Source: Candidatus Zixiibacteriota bacterium
GTDB taxonomy: Bacteria > Desulfobacterota > Binatia > UBA9968
Assembly: GCA_035574315.1 (NCBI GenBank)
Contig: DATLYW010000047.1
Span: 1-64,000, forward strand
Reading direction: 5' to 3'
DNA length: 64,000 nucleotides
Shown: piece by piece, positions 27,708 to 36,649 of the stretch
Layout: each line of letters opens with the position of its first letter
How positions within the stretch are numbered: position 1 is the stretch's first letter
The notes under the pieces: generated by a model
The model's input: the letters and a program-made list of their open reading frames with translations, nothing else
The model's database searches: none
What the model was told of the DNA's origin: nothing
Position numbers and translations under genes: made by a program

Positions 27708-27732
27708 TTGCTTCACCTCCTGCTCCCGTTCC

Positions 27733-28476
27733 TTACATGTAAAGTCCGCCGTTCACGCTCATGACCTGGCCCGTGATGTAGGCCGCCCCGGGCCCGGCCA
27801 GAAATGTAACTAAATCGGCGACTTCTTCGCAAGTACCGAACCGTCCCATCGGGATCGAACGCAAAAACTCCGCGCGCAACTTTTCGGGGAGAGCGCCGGT
27901 CATCTCGGTCTCGATGAATCCAGGAGCGACCGCATTGACCGTGATGCCGCGTTCTGCCACCTCCCGCGCCACCGCCTTGGTGAAGCCGATGATGCCCGCT
28001 TTGGACGCGGCGTACAACGACTGTCCCGCGTTCCCGGTCTGCCCGACAACCGACGACAGACTGATGATTCGCCCCCGCCGCTGGCGAATCATGACCCGAC
28101 AAACAGCTTTGGTACAGAAGACGACGCCCCTGAGGTTGGTGCCGATAACCTGCTCCCACTCGTCCGGCTTGACTCGAACCAACAGGTTGTCGGAGGTTAT
28201 CCCCGCGTTGTTGACTAGAATATCAATTTTTTGATGACGGTCAACGATTTTCTTAACCGCCTCGTCGACTTGCGCCGCATCCGAAACGTCGAACGGGCAA
28301 AGCTCGCCGCGACCCCCCGCCGCGCTCACGGCCGCGAGCGCCGCCTCCGCCGCTGTCCGGTTGCCGCGATAGTTCATCACCACGTACGCGCCTTCCCGCG
28401 CCAGGGCGAGCGCAACGGCGCGGCCGATGCCGCGGCCGGCACCGGTCACCAGGGCCACCTGGTCCTTGAGGGTCAC
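27733..28476 (-). CDS. fabG: 3-oxoacyl-ACP reductase
   Basis: FabG reduces 3-oxoacyl-ACP with NADPH. This 247-residue SDR has the cofactor loop [24 protein letters not shown] in [19 protein letters not shown], and the catalytic Ser-Tyr-Lys set in [20 protein letters not shown] followed by K. The end [20 protein letters not shown] is typical. It overlaps the fabD stop by 4 bp, so the two are coupled. Confidence 0.96.
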   Translation of the reverse strand: MTLKDQVALVTGAGRGIGRAVALALAREGAYVVMNYRGNRTAAEAALAAVSAAGGRGELCPFDVSDAAQVDEAVKKIVDRHQKIDILVNNAGITSDNLLVRVKPDEWEQVIGTNLRGVVFCTKAVCRVMIRQRRGRIISLSSVVGQTGNAGQSLYAASKAGIIGFTKAVAREVAERGITVNAVAPGFIETEMTGALPEKLRAEFLRSIPMGRFGTCEEVADLVTFLAGPGAAYITGQVMSVNGGLYM

Positions 28477-29417
28477 GCGCCCCCTCCCGCCAGCCTGGCG
28501 AGATCCTCGGGAAGCTCGAAGCCCTCCGCCCGGACGGCCGGGCTGATCCGCTTGACGAGCCCCCGCAGCACCCGCCCCGGGCCGACCTCGATCACGCGCG
28601 AAACTCCGAGCGATTCCAGCCGCCGGACCGATTCCTCCCAGCGGACGGGCTTTACCGCCTGCTCGGCGAGCAGCGATTTCACTCGTGCGGCGTCGAAATT
28701 GACCTCCGCCTCCACGTTGGTCAGCACGCCGACTGCGAGCGGGTGAATCGTGACGTCGGCGAGGACCCTTGCAAGCCCCTCGGCCGCCGGCCGCATCAGC
28801 TCACAATGGAAAGGAGCGCTCACCGGCAGGTCGAGAACTCTTTTCGCTCCCCGCTCCCGCGCCAGCGCCGCCGCCCTGGCGACCGCGGCCGCCGACCCGG
28901 CGATGACGATCTGCCCGCCGCCGTTGTAGTTCGCGGGAGCCACCACCTCGCCGTTACGCGCCTGCTCGCAAACCGCCTGCACCGTCTCCCCGTCCAGGCC
29001 GAGCAGGACCGCCATCGCGCCGGCCCCCGGCGGAACGGCCTCCTGCATGAGCCGCCCGCGCTGCCGCACCACCCGGACCGCGTCGGCGAAAGCCAGCGCC
29101 CCCGCCGCCACCAGCGCGCTGTACTCGCCCAGGCTGTGCCCCGCGGCAAAACGGGGCCTCAGATCCGTCTCGGACTCGAGCACCCTCAACGCGGCGATCG
29201 ATGCCGTGAGAATCGCCGGCTGCGTGTTCTCCGTCAGATTCAACTCGGCCTCGGGGCCGTCGAAGCACAGGCGGGTCAGGGGAAAGCGCAGGACATCCTC
29301 CGCTTCGGCGAAGACCTGCCTCGCGACCGGGAAGCGCTCGCAGAGCTTCTTCCCCATGCCGACGTACTGCGAGCCCTGCCCCGGAAAAACGAAGGCCACC
29401 GCGCCGCTATCCGCCAC
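28473..29417 (-). CDS. fabD: Malonyl-CoA:ACP transacylase
   Basis: FabD loads malonate onto ACP. Family marks are AFVFPGQGSQYVGMGKKLCE near the N-terminus, the nucleophile elbow GHSLGEYSALVAAGAL near residue 93, NYNGGGQIVIAGSAAAV and the catalytic His region LPVSAPFHCELMRPAAEGL. The start is a GTG at 29417. The 314-residue length is normal. It overlaps plsX by 11 bp. Confidence 0.97.
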   Translation of the reverse strand: MADSGAVAFVFPGQGSQYVGMGKKLCERFPVARQVFAEAEDVLRFPLTRLCFDGPEAELNLTENTQPAILTASIAALRVLESETDLRPRFAAGHSLGEYSALVAAGALAFADAVRVVRQRGRLMQEAVPPGAGAMAVLLGLDGETVQAVCEQARNGEVVAPANYNGGGQIVIAGSAAAVARAAALARERGAKRVLDLPVSAPFHCELMRPAAEGLARVLADVTIHPLAVGVLTNVEAEVNFDAARVKSLLAEQAVKPVRWEESVRRLESLGVSRVIEVGPGRVLRGLVKRISPAVRAEGFELPEDLARLAGGGA

Positions 29418-30525
29418 GTTCCTTCTCCTTTTCCCGCGCGGTGTCCAGGGCGCGCTCGCCGAGGTTCTCGATTTTCGATTTCAGCTTTTGCCACAACGTC
29501 GCACGCGGCGGCTGGCCTTCCTGCTTCTCGCCTTCCATGATCCGGGCGAGAGCCTCGCCGATGCGCCGGTTGACGTCGTGCGACACCGATTCGCCGGCGA
29601 CCCTGATCGCATTCTTGATCGCCCGCGGGCTCGAGCCGCCGTGAGCGACGATCGCCACGCCGTTCAGACCGAGCAGCGGCGCCCCGCCGTATTCCGCGTA
29701 GTCGAGCCGGCGGTACGCCTCGCGCAGCGGGCCGCGGCTCAGAAGGTAACCGATCTTGCTCAAGAGGTTTTTCTCGAACGCCCCCTGCAGCACGCCCGCC
29801 GCGAAGCCCGCGAGCCCTTCCATGGTCTTGAGGGCGACGTTGCCCGTGAAGCCGTCGCAGACCACCACGTCCACCCTGCCGTTGAACAGGTCGCGCCCCT
29901 CGACGTAGCCGATGTAATTCAACCCGGAGGCCGCCAGCAACTCGCTCGCGGCCCGAGTGAGCTCGTTGCCCTTGCTTTCTTCCTCGCCGTTGCTGAGGAC
30001 GCCGACGCGCGGCCGCGGAATGCCCACCACCTCCTCGGCGTAAACCGCCCCCATGATCCCGAACTGGAGCAGCTGGCGGGGTTTGCAGTCGACGTTGGCG
30101 CCGGCGTCGATGATGACGACTCCCTTGCCCACGCTCGGCACCACGACGAGAATGGCCGGGCGCGCCACCTGCGGCAGGGTTCCTACGACGAACATCCCGA
30201 TGGCCATCATCGCGCCCGAATTGCCCGCGCTGACGACGGCCTGCGCTTCGCCCCGCTTCATCATCTCGAAGGCTATCTTCAGCGAGGACTCCTTTTTCCG
30301 GATGGCGCTGCTCGGAGACTCGTCCATCGCCACGACTTGAGGGGCGGAAACCACGGGCAAGCGCGACCGTTCGTCGGGGTACCGCCCCAGCTCCGCGTCG
30401 ACGGCCTCTTTCTGCCCGACGAGGACGATCTCGGCGCCGTACTCGAGCAGGGCCAGCCGCGCTCCCTCCACCACGACTCCGGGAGCGTAATCCCCGCCCA
30501 TCGCGTCGACAGCGATCACCGGCAT
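29407..30525 (-). CDS. plsX: Phosphate acyltransferase PlsX
   Basis: PlsX makes acyl-phosphate from acyl-ACP for phospholipid synthesis. It begins MPVIAVDAMGGDYAPGVVVE, the standard N-terminus, and contains MDESPSSAIRKKESSLKIAF, VVSAGNSGAMMAIGMFVVGT and VIIDAGANVDCKPRQLLQFG, all conserved. A charged C-terminal extension of about 40 residues ends the 372-residue protein. It lies 13 bp after rpmF and overlaps fabD; the usual fabH between plsX and fabD is missing. Confidence 0.97.
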   Translation of the reverse strand: MPVIAVDAMGGDYAPGVVVEGARLALLEYGAEIVLVGQKEAVDAELGRYPDERSRLPVVSAPQVVAMDESPSSAIRKKESSLKIAFEMMKRGEAQAVVSAGNSGAMMAIGMFVVGTLPQVARPAILVVVPSVGKGVVIIDAGANVDCKPRQLLQFGIMGAVYAEEVVGIPRPRVGVLSNGEEESKGNELTRAASELLAASGLNYIGYVEGRDLFNGRVDVVVCDGFTGNVALKTMEGLAGFAAGVLQGAFEKNLLSKIGYLLSRGPLREAYRRLDYAEYGGAPLLGLNGVAIVAHGGSSPRAIKNAIRVAGESVSHDVNRRIGEALARIMEGEKQEGQPPRATLWQKLKSKIENLGERALDTAREKEKERGG

Positions 30526-30538
30526 AGGGAGAGGTCGT

Positions 30539-30721
30539 TCAGCTCTGTTCGGTTTCGATGGTGGCCCGGCCGCGGTAAAAGCCGCACGCGCGGCAGACGC
30601 GATGCGGCAGCACGGTCTCGCCGCAGTTGGGGCAGGTGCTCCACTGCGGCTTGGTCAGCGCGTCGTGCGCGCGGCGCTGGTTTCTGACCCGTTTGGAGGT
30701 TCTTCTCTTGGGTACCGGCAT
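30539..30721 (-). CDS. rpmF: 50S ribosomal protein L32
   Basis: The 60-residue basic protein begins MPVPKRRTSKRVRNQRRAHD, as L32 does, and carries a zinc ribbon with CPNC near residue 30 and CRAC near 43. L32 is a late-assembly protein of the large subunit. It lies between the DUF177 gene and plsX, the standard DUF177-rpmF-plsX-fab order. Confidence 0.97.
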   Translation of the reverse strand: MPVPKRRTSKRVRNQRRAHDALTKPQWSTCPNCGETVLPHRVCRACGFYRGRATIETEQS

Positions 30722-30791
30722 AGTCTTGTTCCTGTTTATCTTCTTCTCCGCCTGTGCGGGGCTCCAAAAACGTTCCGGCTGTAGTGGCGAG

Positions 30792-31328
30792 TCAGCGGCT
30801 GATCTTGAGCGTCCGGAAAACCGCCATTCGGGGATCGCGACCCGAGCTCTGGCAGGTGCAGGCTTCGCGGTTCAGATTCGCGCCGCAGCCGTCGCACAAA
30901 CCGAGGCAGTCCTCCCCGCACAGCGGGCGGGTCGGCAGTGCGAGCAACACCTGCTCCTTGATCAGCGGCGCCAGGTTGATCTCGCCCGACGAGTAGTAGC
31001 TGAGGCCCATGTCTTCCGGGCGCAGCTCCTCCACCTTGGCCTCCGAGCGGGACGCGCTCGGCGCCAGCATGAAGTCGAACGGCTGCTCGAGGTGAAACGA
31101 ATAGCTCGCCAGGCAGCGGCTGCAGCACCCTTCGAAATCGCCTCGGAACGCGCCGTGAAAGAAGATCTCCTCGCTGGACCTGTAGTAGACCAGGTGAACG
31201 TCGAGAGCGGGCGGGAAACGGAAATCGCGCACCTGATCCCGCTCGTAGATGTCGTTCAGGTCACCGATCGTTTCGGAAAACCTGATCTCCTTGGCGGACT
31301 CGGTGATCTCCTCGAGAGGAATCTTCAT
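30792..31328 (-). CDS. DUF177 (YceD-like) protein
   Basis: The start is set at the ATG at 31328 (MKIPLEEITESAKEIRFSET), the normal N-terminus of the family; the open frame reaches 31424 but crosses the likely promoter. The protein has the family cysteines: CCSRCLASYSFHLEQPF near residue 80 and CGEDCLGLCDGCGANLNREA near 140. YceD-type proteins are genetically linked to rpmF and to 23S rRNA maturation. It is the first gene of the DUF177-rpmF-plsX-fabD-fabG-acpP run. Confidence 0.9.
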   Translation of the reverse strand: MKIPLEEITESAKEIRFSETIGDLNDIYERDQVRDFRFPPALDVHLVYYRSSEEIFFHGAFRGDFEGCCSRCLASYSFHLEQPFDFMLAPSASRSEAKVEELRPEDMGLSYYSSGEINLAPLIKEQVLLALPTRPLCGEDCLGLCDGCGANLNREACTCQSSGRDPRMAVFRTLKISR

Positions 31329-31361
31329 CGGCGGATGGGCTGAACCAGACGGTAACATACG

Positions 31362-31388
31362 AATATAGGGGTTTCTGCCGGTTGTCAA
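31362..31388 (-). promoter_or_regulatory. Likely sigma70-type promoter of the DUF177-rpmF-plsX-fab operon
   Basis: On the minus strand TTGACA (31383-31388) is followed after 15 bases by TATATT (31362-31367), or after 17 bases by TATTCG. The start codon of the DUF177 gene is 34 bp beyond. The consensus -35 and AT-rich -10 in a GC-rich spacer support a housekeeping promoter, though the best -10 has a short spacer. Confidence 0.55.
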
Positions 31389-31519
31389 GCTGCGAGCGAC
31401 GAAACTCCATGATTTATCCGCCACTTCCGCAGGCGGCGCCGCCGCCGGCGACGGCTTTCCGGGAACGCTGCAGCTTGAGTATTGACATGCTTTTTGTTAA
31501 CGGTTTGTGTGATCGCGTC

Positions 31520-32527
31520 ATGTATTTTCCGGTCGCCCTGAAGGAGCTCTGGAGCGGCAAGCGCTACAACTCCTACAACCGGGTGCTCAAGAGCACGTTC
31601 TCGGCGCGAGTCTACAAGATCGGGCTGAGGATGGATTTTACCTGCCCGAACCGCGACGGGACGGTCGCCGTCGGCGGGTGCATCTACTGCAACAACGCCG
31701 GTCACACCGCGCCCGCCTACCGCCCGCGGACGTCGGTCACCGAGCAGCTCGAGAAGGGGGCGGCCGCGCTCCGCTCGCGCCACCGCGCCGAGCGATTCAT
31801 CGCCTATTTCCAGAGCTACACCAACACCTACGATTCCGCAGCCCGGCTCGAGCGTCTGTACCGGGAGGCCCTGGATTTCCCGGGCGTGGTCGGCCTCGCC
31901 GTCGCCACGCGTCCCGACTGCCTTCCGGACGACGTCCTCGCGCTTCTGGCCGACATCTCGCGCCGGACCTATCTCTGGCTGGAGCTCGGTCTCGAATCGA
32001 TGCACGAACGCACCCTGCGCTGGGTGAACCGGGGGCACGGTCTGCGCGAGTTCGTCGACGCGGTCGGGCGGGCGAAGGAGCGCGGCCTGCGCGTCTGTGC
32101 GCACCTGATCCTAGGCTTTCCCACCGAAACGCGGGAGGAGATGCTGCAGACGCCCGCGCTGCTCAACCGCCTGCGGCTCGACGGCGTCAAGCTCCACAAC
32201 CTGCACGTGATCGAGAATACGGTGCTTGCGAAGCTTTACCGGGCAGGGCTGTTCGGTCTTTTTTCGCGCGACGATTACGTCTCGCTCGTCGCCGACTTCC
32301 TCGAGCGGCTCGACCCGGGAATCGTGATCCACCGCCTGACCGGCGAAACCTACCGGGCCATCACCGTCGCGCCCGACTGGTCGGTCGACAAGATCGGCGT
32401 TCTCAACGCCATCCACGAAGAGCTCGACCGCCGGAACACCTGGCAGGGGAAGCTCTTCAGCGGCGGAGCACCGGCAGGCGCGCGCGGCGGCGCCGAGGTC
32501 AGCGAGCTTTTGGAGGCGAACCCGTGA
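31520..32527 (+). CDS. TIGR01212 (YhcC-like) radical SAM protein
   Basis: The cluster-binding cysteines are in MDFTCPNRDGTVAVGGCIYC, the Elp3-like C-x11-C-x2-C spacing that is characteristic of the YhcC family. Further blocks are AYFQSYTNTYDSAARLERLY, VGLAVATRPDCLPDDVLALL and LELGLESMHERTLRWVNRGH, all typical. The start at the ATG at 31520 (MYFPVALKELWSGKRY) gives the normal N-terminus; no strong ribosome site is visible and an earlier ATG at 31487 is possible. The substrate of this family is not known. It overlaps the next gene by 4 bp (GTGA). Confidence 0.9.
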   Translation: MYFPVALKELWSGKRYNSYNRVLKSTFSARVYKIGLRMDFTCPNRDGTVAVGGCIYCNNAGHTAPAYRPRTSVTEQLEKGAAALRSRHRAERFIAYFQSYTNTYDSAARLERLYREALDFPGVVGLAVATRPDCLPDDVLALLADISRRTYLWLELGLESMHERTLRWVNRGHGLREFVDAVGRAKERGLRVCAHLILGFPTETREEMLQTPALLNRLRLDGVKLHNLHVIENTVLAKLYRAGLFGLFSRDDYVSLVADFLERLDPGIVIHRLTGETYRAITVAPDWSVDKIGVLNAIHEELDRRNTWQGKLFSGGAPAGARGGAEVSELLEANP

Positions 32528-33426
32528 ACGGCCATCTGGGTCTGATTCATTCCATTTTGCCGGCGACAGCCGACCTGCACGCTTCGATACCGGAAGATCA
32601 TCCGTCGGCACGCAACCTGGGGACGGAGAGGCAGGGCTCGGGAACGATCGTGGACTCCGACGGCTACATCCTGACGGTGCACTACGTGGTTTCCGGAGCG
32701 ACCGCCATCACGGTCACCCTCGTGGACGGGGATCAGTATCCCGGCGAGATCGCGGGGCTGGACCCGGAAACCGGCCTGGCCCTGGTGAGGATCCCGGCGC
32801 GGAGCCTGCCGTGCTTGAAGGCCGCGCCGCCCGAGTCGATCACCCTCGGCCAGGCGGCGGTGATCGTCGCGAGCAACGGACAGAACGAGCGGAAGGTGGG
32901 CGGCGGCTACATCACCTCGATGGAGCCGTACGACGGCCACTGGGAGTACATGCTGGACAAGACCATCTGCCTCACCGCCGTCAATCCCGGTCTCGGCGGG
33001 GGCACGCTCGCCGATTTCAAGGGCCGGCTCATCGGCGTGGTGTCGCTCAATCTCAGCACTATCGGCAAGTTCACGCTCGCGATTCCGATCGAGTATTACT
33101 TGCGCTACGAACAGGAGCTCAAGCAGTACGGCCGGGTGATCAGCCGGCCCAAGCGGGCCTGGCTCGGCTTCTACCCCCAGCCGATGGCTGGCCATATCGT
33201 GGTCGGTGGCGTGGTACCGGGAGGACCGGCCGAGCGCTGCGGGCTTCGCGAAGGCGACATTATTCTCGGGGTCGAAAACGTCGAGATCCGCTCGCGCCGG
33301 CAGCTTTACCAGGAGATCTGGAAAAAGCGTCCGGGGGAGCGGATCTCGTTCAGGGTGCTGCGCAGCGACAGCAGCTTCCGGCTCGATATCGTGGGCGGCG
33401 ATCGCTGGGAGCGCGATAAGCGCTAG
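32524..33426 (+). CDS. HtrA/DegP-like protein with all catalytic triad residues substituted, plus PDZ domain
   Basis: The GTG start at 32524 overlaps the previous stop. Residues 38-210 match the S1C trypsin-like fold (QGSGTIVDSDGYILT at the start and KFTLAIPIEYYL at the end), and 215-300 form a PDZ domain (GGVVPGGPAERCGLREGDII). Compared with DegP/DegS, the His of T-N-x-H-V is Y54 (a His sits one place earlier at 53), the Asp of T-D-L-A is G84, and the Ser of G-N-S-G-G is G158 in NPGLGGGTL. There is no signal peptide. It should be a non-proteolytic, probably cytoplasmic binding protein. Coupling to a radical SAM enzyme gene suggests a joint role. Confidence 0.8.
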   Translation: MNGHLGLIHSILPATADLHASIPEDHPSARNLGTERQGSGTIVDSDGYILTVHYVVSGATAITVTLVDGDQYPGEIAGLDPETGLALVRIPARSLPCLKAAPPESITLGQAAVIVASNGQNERKVGGGYITSMEPYDGHWEYMLDKTICLTAVNPGLGGGTLADFKGRLIGVVSLNLSTIGKFTLAIPIEYYLRYEQELKQYGRVISRPKRAWLGFYPQPMAGHIVVGGVVPGGPAERCGLREGDIILGVENVEIRSRRQLYQEIWKKRPGERISFRVLRSDSSFRLDIVGGDRWERDKR

Positions 33427-33854
33427 TCGTCGCCTCCGACTTTCTTCAGGGTCCCTTTTCCCGTTACCTTGATCGCGAGCGCCGGAGTGTAGGCGTCGGG
33501 CTCGTAGTTGATCAGCGCCTTGTCGCTGACCTCGAGGTCCTTGAGCTTGACGGCGGCGCCCCCTTTCTCGATCCTGGTCTTTTCGTCCACTCCGACGACT
33601 TCCTGGCGCACCTTGCCCTTTCGCTCGGTCTGGAACGTGATGGTCCGCTGGCCCACGTCGCTGATCACTCCCTCGACTTCCACCGCCTTTGCCTTGGCTT
33701 TTCTCGGCTCCGCCTTCTCGGCCGTGGCCTTTTGTTGCGGCGCGGCCGTGGCCGCGGCTCGCGGCTGCTCCTGGACCGACGCGCAGCCGACCGCGATCGC
33801 GGCAAAAACAGCAGCGCTCAAGGTTGCGCATACATGGTTGGTCGTTTCCTTCAT
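33423..33854 (-). CDS. Lipoprotein with a small beta-barrel-like domain
   Basis: The signal peptide MKETTNHVCATLSAAVFAAI ends in a lipobox at AVGC. A low-complexity A/K/E linker (about 28-60) leads to a domain starting VEVEGVISDVGQRTITFQTE and containing DEKTRIEKGGAAVKLKDLEV, a pattern of short strands like DUF5666 or OB-type domains that tune metal or polymer binding. The function is unknown. It converges with the HtrA-like gene and overlaps its stop by 4 bp. Confidence 0.6.
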   Translation of the reverse strand: MKETTNHVCATLSAAVFAAIAVGCASVQEQPRAAATAAPQQKATAEKAEPRKAKAKAVEVEGVISDVGQRTITFQTERKGKVRQEVVGVDEKTRIEKGGAAVKLKDLEVSDKALINYEPDAYTPALAIKVTGKGTLKKVGGDD

Positions 33855-33932
33855 CCTGCTCCTCCTTGGAACGTAGCTAAAACAACGGCTTGGCGGGAAT
33901 GCAAAACTTAAACCACACTTGGCTTCGCCTTG

Positions 33933-36488
33933 TCAAGGCGATTTCTCGCCCACGAGCGAGCGTCTCCAGCGCTCTCGCGCCGCCACCGCGACCCGCAGTC
34001 TTTCGAGATGCTGCTCGATCTGCCTGGCGCCCTGCCGCACCGGATGGGCGGCGAAGAAAGCGCGCACGTCGGCCTCGAGATCCGGGGTCGACAACGCGAC
34101 GACGCCCTCGCACATCCGGGGAATCGAGTTGTCGGGGTAGCGGTCGATCATCCTTTGCCAGTTCTCCTTCATGAACCGCCACGCCCGCTCGCGGGCGTCG
34201 CGGTTCAACAGCAGGCTGCGCATCAGATAGGGAGCGTTTTGCGTGCGCACTTCGCCGCTGAGCGTCAATTCCAGCGTGCGCTCGATCAGCTCCGCGCTGC
34301 GAAATCCGGCCAGCGCAAAGAGATAGCGCTGCTCCTCCTGCGGCGTCCGGGCGCTCTTGAACCTGGCGCGAAACTTCTCGTACTCCCCGAGTCCGCCCGT
34401 GTGGGCCACGATCGAGAGCAGCGCGGGGACCAGATTGGGTTCCACAGCCTCGCTGTTCTGCTCGTAAAGGGAGTACAGCTCCTGGGCGCGCTCCTGACAG
34501 CTCCGCTCGTCCGCCAGTACGCCGAGAGCGCCGATCAGGTCCGCGCGAAGCTGCCGGTCGAGGTCGCTCTCCCCGTCCCTGGGCGACCAGCCGACCCGCT
34601 CGACCGCAGGGCCGAGCACGAGACGCAGCCGCTCGCGGAACGCGGCCACCTGGTCGTCCTCCAGAATGCGGTTCAGCTGATGGCACGCGATCAGGATCGT
34701 GGTCCAGACGTTCAGGTCCGTCTCCCCCGCCAGCAGCTCGAGCAGGCTCAGGTAGTCTTCCAGCGACGTAATGCCCGCCAGGGCGATTGCCCAGGCGTCG
34801 TTGAAGAAATTGAACCGCTCCGCCGGCGAGAGCTTGTCGCGCAGCCCTGCTTTCAAGCAGGCCGCGAGCTCCCCGCTGTAACGGACCCGGTAGAAGCCGT
34901 GGGCACCGGCGTTGGCTACCACCCACCGGGCCTCCGCCGGCAGCTCCACCCGGGCGCTCCGATCGGTCAGCAGCAAGGTTCGCTCGACCGTACCGGCGGC
35001 CGTGCCGAACCGCAAGAACACCGGGACGTGCCACTTCCGGTCGACATCGCCGTCGCGGAGATAGCGGAAGATCTCCTGTGAAAGAACCAGCTCGCCGCCG
35101 TCGCGTTTCACCGCGATCAGCGGATATCCCGCCTGGAAGATCCAGCTGTCCATCAGGGCGCGGGCAGGCAGCCGCGCGGCTTCCTCCAGGGCGTCCCAGA
35201 GGTCCGTGGTCTCCGCATTGGCGTAAGCGTGGCGGCGAAGGTACAGCCGGATGCCGTCGCGAAACACCTCCGGCTTGAGGTACTGTTCGAGCATGCGCAG
35301 CACCGATGCCCCTTTTTCGTACGTGAGCACGTCGAACATCCCCGCCGCCTCCTCGGGCTTCTCCACGGGAAACTCGATTGGCCGCGTGCTCGCAAGGCCG
35401 TCGACCTGCATCGCGGCCGCCCGCGATGCGGTGAAGCTTTCCCAGCGGCGCCATTCGGGCTTCCAGGCGTCGACCGCCATCATTTCCATGAACGTCGCGA
35501 ACGCCTCGTTCAACCAGAGGCCGTTCCACCAGCGCATCGTGACGAGATCGCCGAACCACATGTGGGCGTTCTCGTGCGCGACCACGTCCGCCACCCGCTC
35601 CAGCTCGGCGCGCGTCGCCCTGGCCTCGTCGACCAGGAGCGCCGTCTCGCGAAACGTGATCGCCCCGAGATTTTCCATCGCGCCCGAGGCGAAATCGGGA
35701 ATCGCGATCAGGTCCAGCTTGTCGCCCGGATAGGGAAGATCGTAGTAGCGGCTGAAGTATTCGAGCGAAAAGCGGCCGATCTCGCGCGCGAAGCTCCCCA
35801 GCCGGCTCTTGCCGGGAACGGACCAGACGCGCAGCGGCACCGGCCCGACCCAGACCGGCTCCGTCGCCTCCAGCTCGCCGACGATGAAGGCGACCAGGTA
35901 GGTCGACATCTTCATCGAGTCGGCGAAGACCACCTCCTTTTTACCCGTTTCCGGAAGCGGCCTCTCGCGCACGACGCGCGTGTTGGAGATCGCTGTCAGC
36001 CCTTCGTCGATCACCAGCGTGACCTGGAAGACCGCCTTGAAGGCGGGCTCGTCCCAGCAGGGAAACGCCCGCCGCGCGTCCGTCGACTCGAACTGCGTGC
36101 ACGCGAGCGACTTCTCCCGCCCCTGCTCGTCCCGGTACGTGCTGTGATAAAAGCCGTGCAGCTTGTCGTTGAGGGTTCCGCGAAAGCCGATCCGCAGCTC
36201 CCATCGGCCAGGTTGCAGCGTCTCGGGGAACTCCAGCGTCGCCTGCTCGTTCTCGGCGTCGAGCGCCGTCCGGCCCGCCAGCGTTCGTCCCTCCGGCCCC
36301 GCGATCGCGACCTCCCCCAGCTCCAGCTCCGCAGCGTTGAGCGTGACCGTGGGCGTCGGCTCGCGAACGACGAGCGAAATCTTCACTTCCCCGGCGAACC
36401 GCCTGGCTTTGAGATCCGGCGTCAGCCGTAGCTCGTAGCGCTCGGGCGTCGCCGTGGCCGGCAGCCGATAAGGTTTTCGGGATGACAC
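33933..36488 (-). CDS. M1 family zinc aminopeptidase
   Basis: The start is set at the GTG at 36488, six bases after GGAGGAAA; the frame is open to 36572 but the added residues are not family-like. The 851-residue enzyme has the GAMENLGAITFRE exopeptidase motif near residue 268 and the zinc motif HENAHMWFGDLV followed by NEAFATFMEM near 304-328 (HExxH-x18-E). An N-terminal saddle domain and a C-terminal helical ERAP1-like domain complete the fold. No signal peptide, so cytoplasmic peptide turnover is likely. Confidence 0.93.
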   Translation of the reverse strand: MSSRKPYRLPATATPERYELRLTPDLKARRFAGEVKISLVVREPTPTVTLNAAELELGEVAIAGPEGRTLAGRTALDAENEQATLEFPETLQPGRWELRIGFRGTLNDKLHGFYHSTYRDEQGREKSLACTQFESTDARRAFPCWDEPAFKAVFQVTLVIDEGLTAISNTRVVRERPLPETGKKEVVFADSMKMSTYLVAFIVGELEATEPVWVGPVPLRVWSVPGKSRLGSFAREIGRFSLEYFSRYYDLPYPGDKLDLIAIPDFASGAMENLGAITFRETALLVDEARATRAELERVADVVAHENAHMWFGDLVTMRWWNGLWLNEAFATFMEMMAVDAWKPEWRRWESFTASRAAAMQVDGLASTRPIEFPVEKPEEAAGMFDVLTYEKGASVLRMLEQYLKPEVFRDGIRLYLRRHAYANAETTDLWDALEEAARLPARALMDSWIFQAGYPLIAVKRDGGELVLSQEIFRYLRDGDVDRKWHVPVFLRFGTAAGTVERTLLLTDRSARVELPAEARWVVANAGAHGFYRVRYSGELAACLKAGLRDKLSPAERFNFFNDAWAIALAGITSLEDYLSLLELLAGETDLNVWTTILIACHQLNRILEDDQVAAFRERLRLVLGPAVERVGWSPRDGESDLDRQLRADLIGALGVLADERSCQERAQELYSLYEQNSEAVEPNLVPALLSIVAHTGGLGEYEKFRARFKSARTPQEEQRYLFALAGFRSAELIERTLELTLSGEVRTQNAPYLMRSLLLNRDARERAWRFMKENWQRMIDRYPDNSIPRMCEGVVALSTPDLEADVRAFFAAHPVRQGARQIEQHLERLRVAVAARERWRRSLVGEKSP

Positions 36489-36649
36489 GGTTTCCTCCAG
36501 GAGAAGTTTGCGCCGAACGGTGCGGCTGTGTTTCCTTTCTACCGCAACCGCGCGAGCAAACTCAATCGCCACACGCTTGCCCGCCCTCTTGACTCGCCCG
36601 CGGCGGCGCGTCTAGGCTCGCGCATCCGCCGCGAAGGGAGGGCCTTGCC

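Noticed and set aside
31678..33426. A 582-codon frame joining the radical SAM and HtrA-like genes
   Set aside because: Its first half is an out-of-frame reading of the radical SAM gene; the real HtrA-like start is the GTG at 32524 overlapping the TGA.
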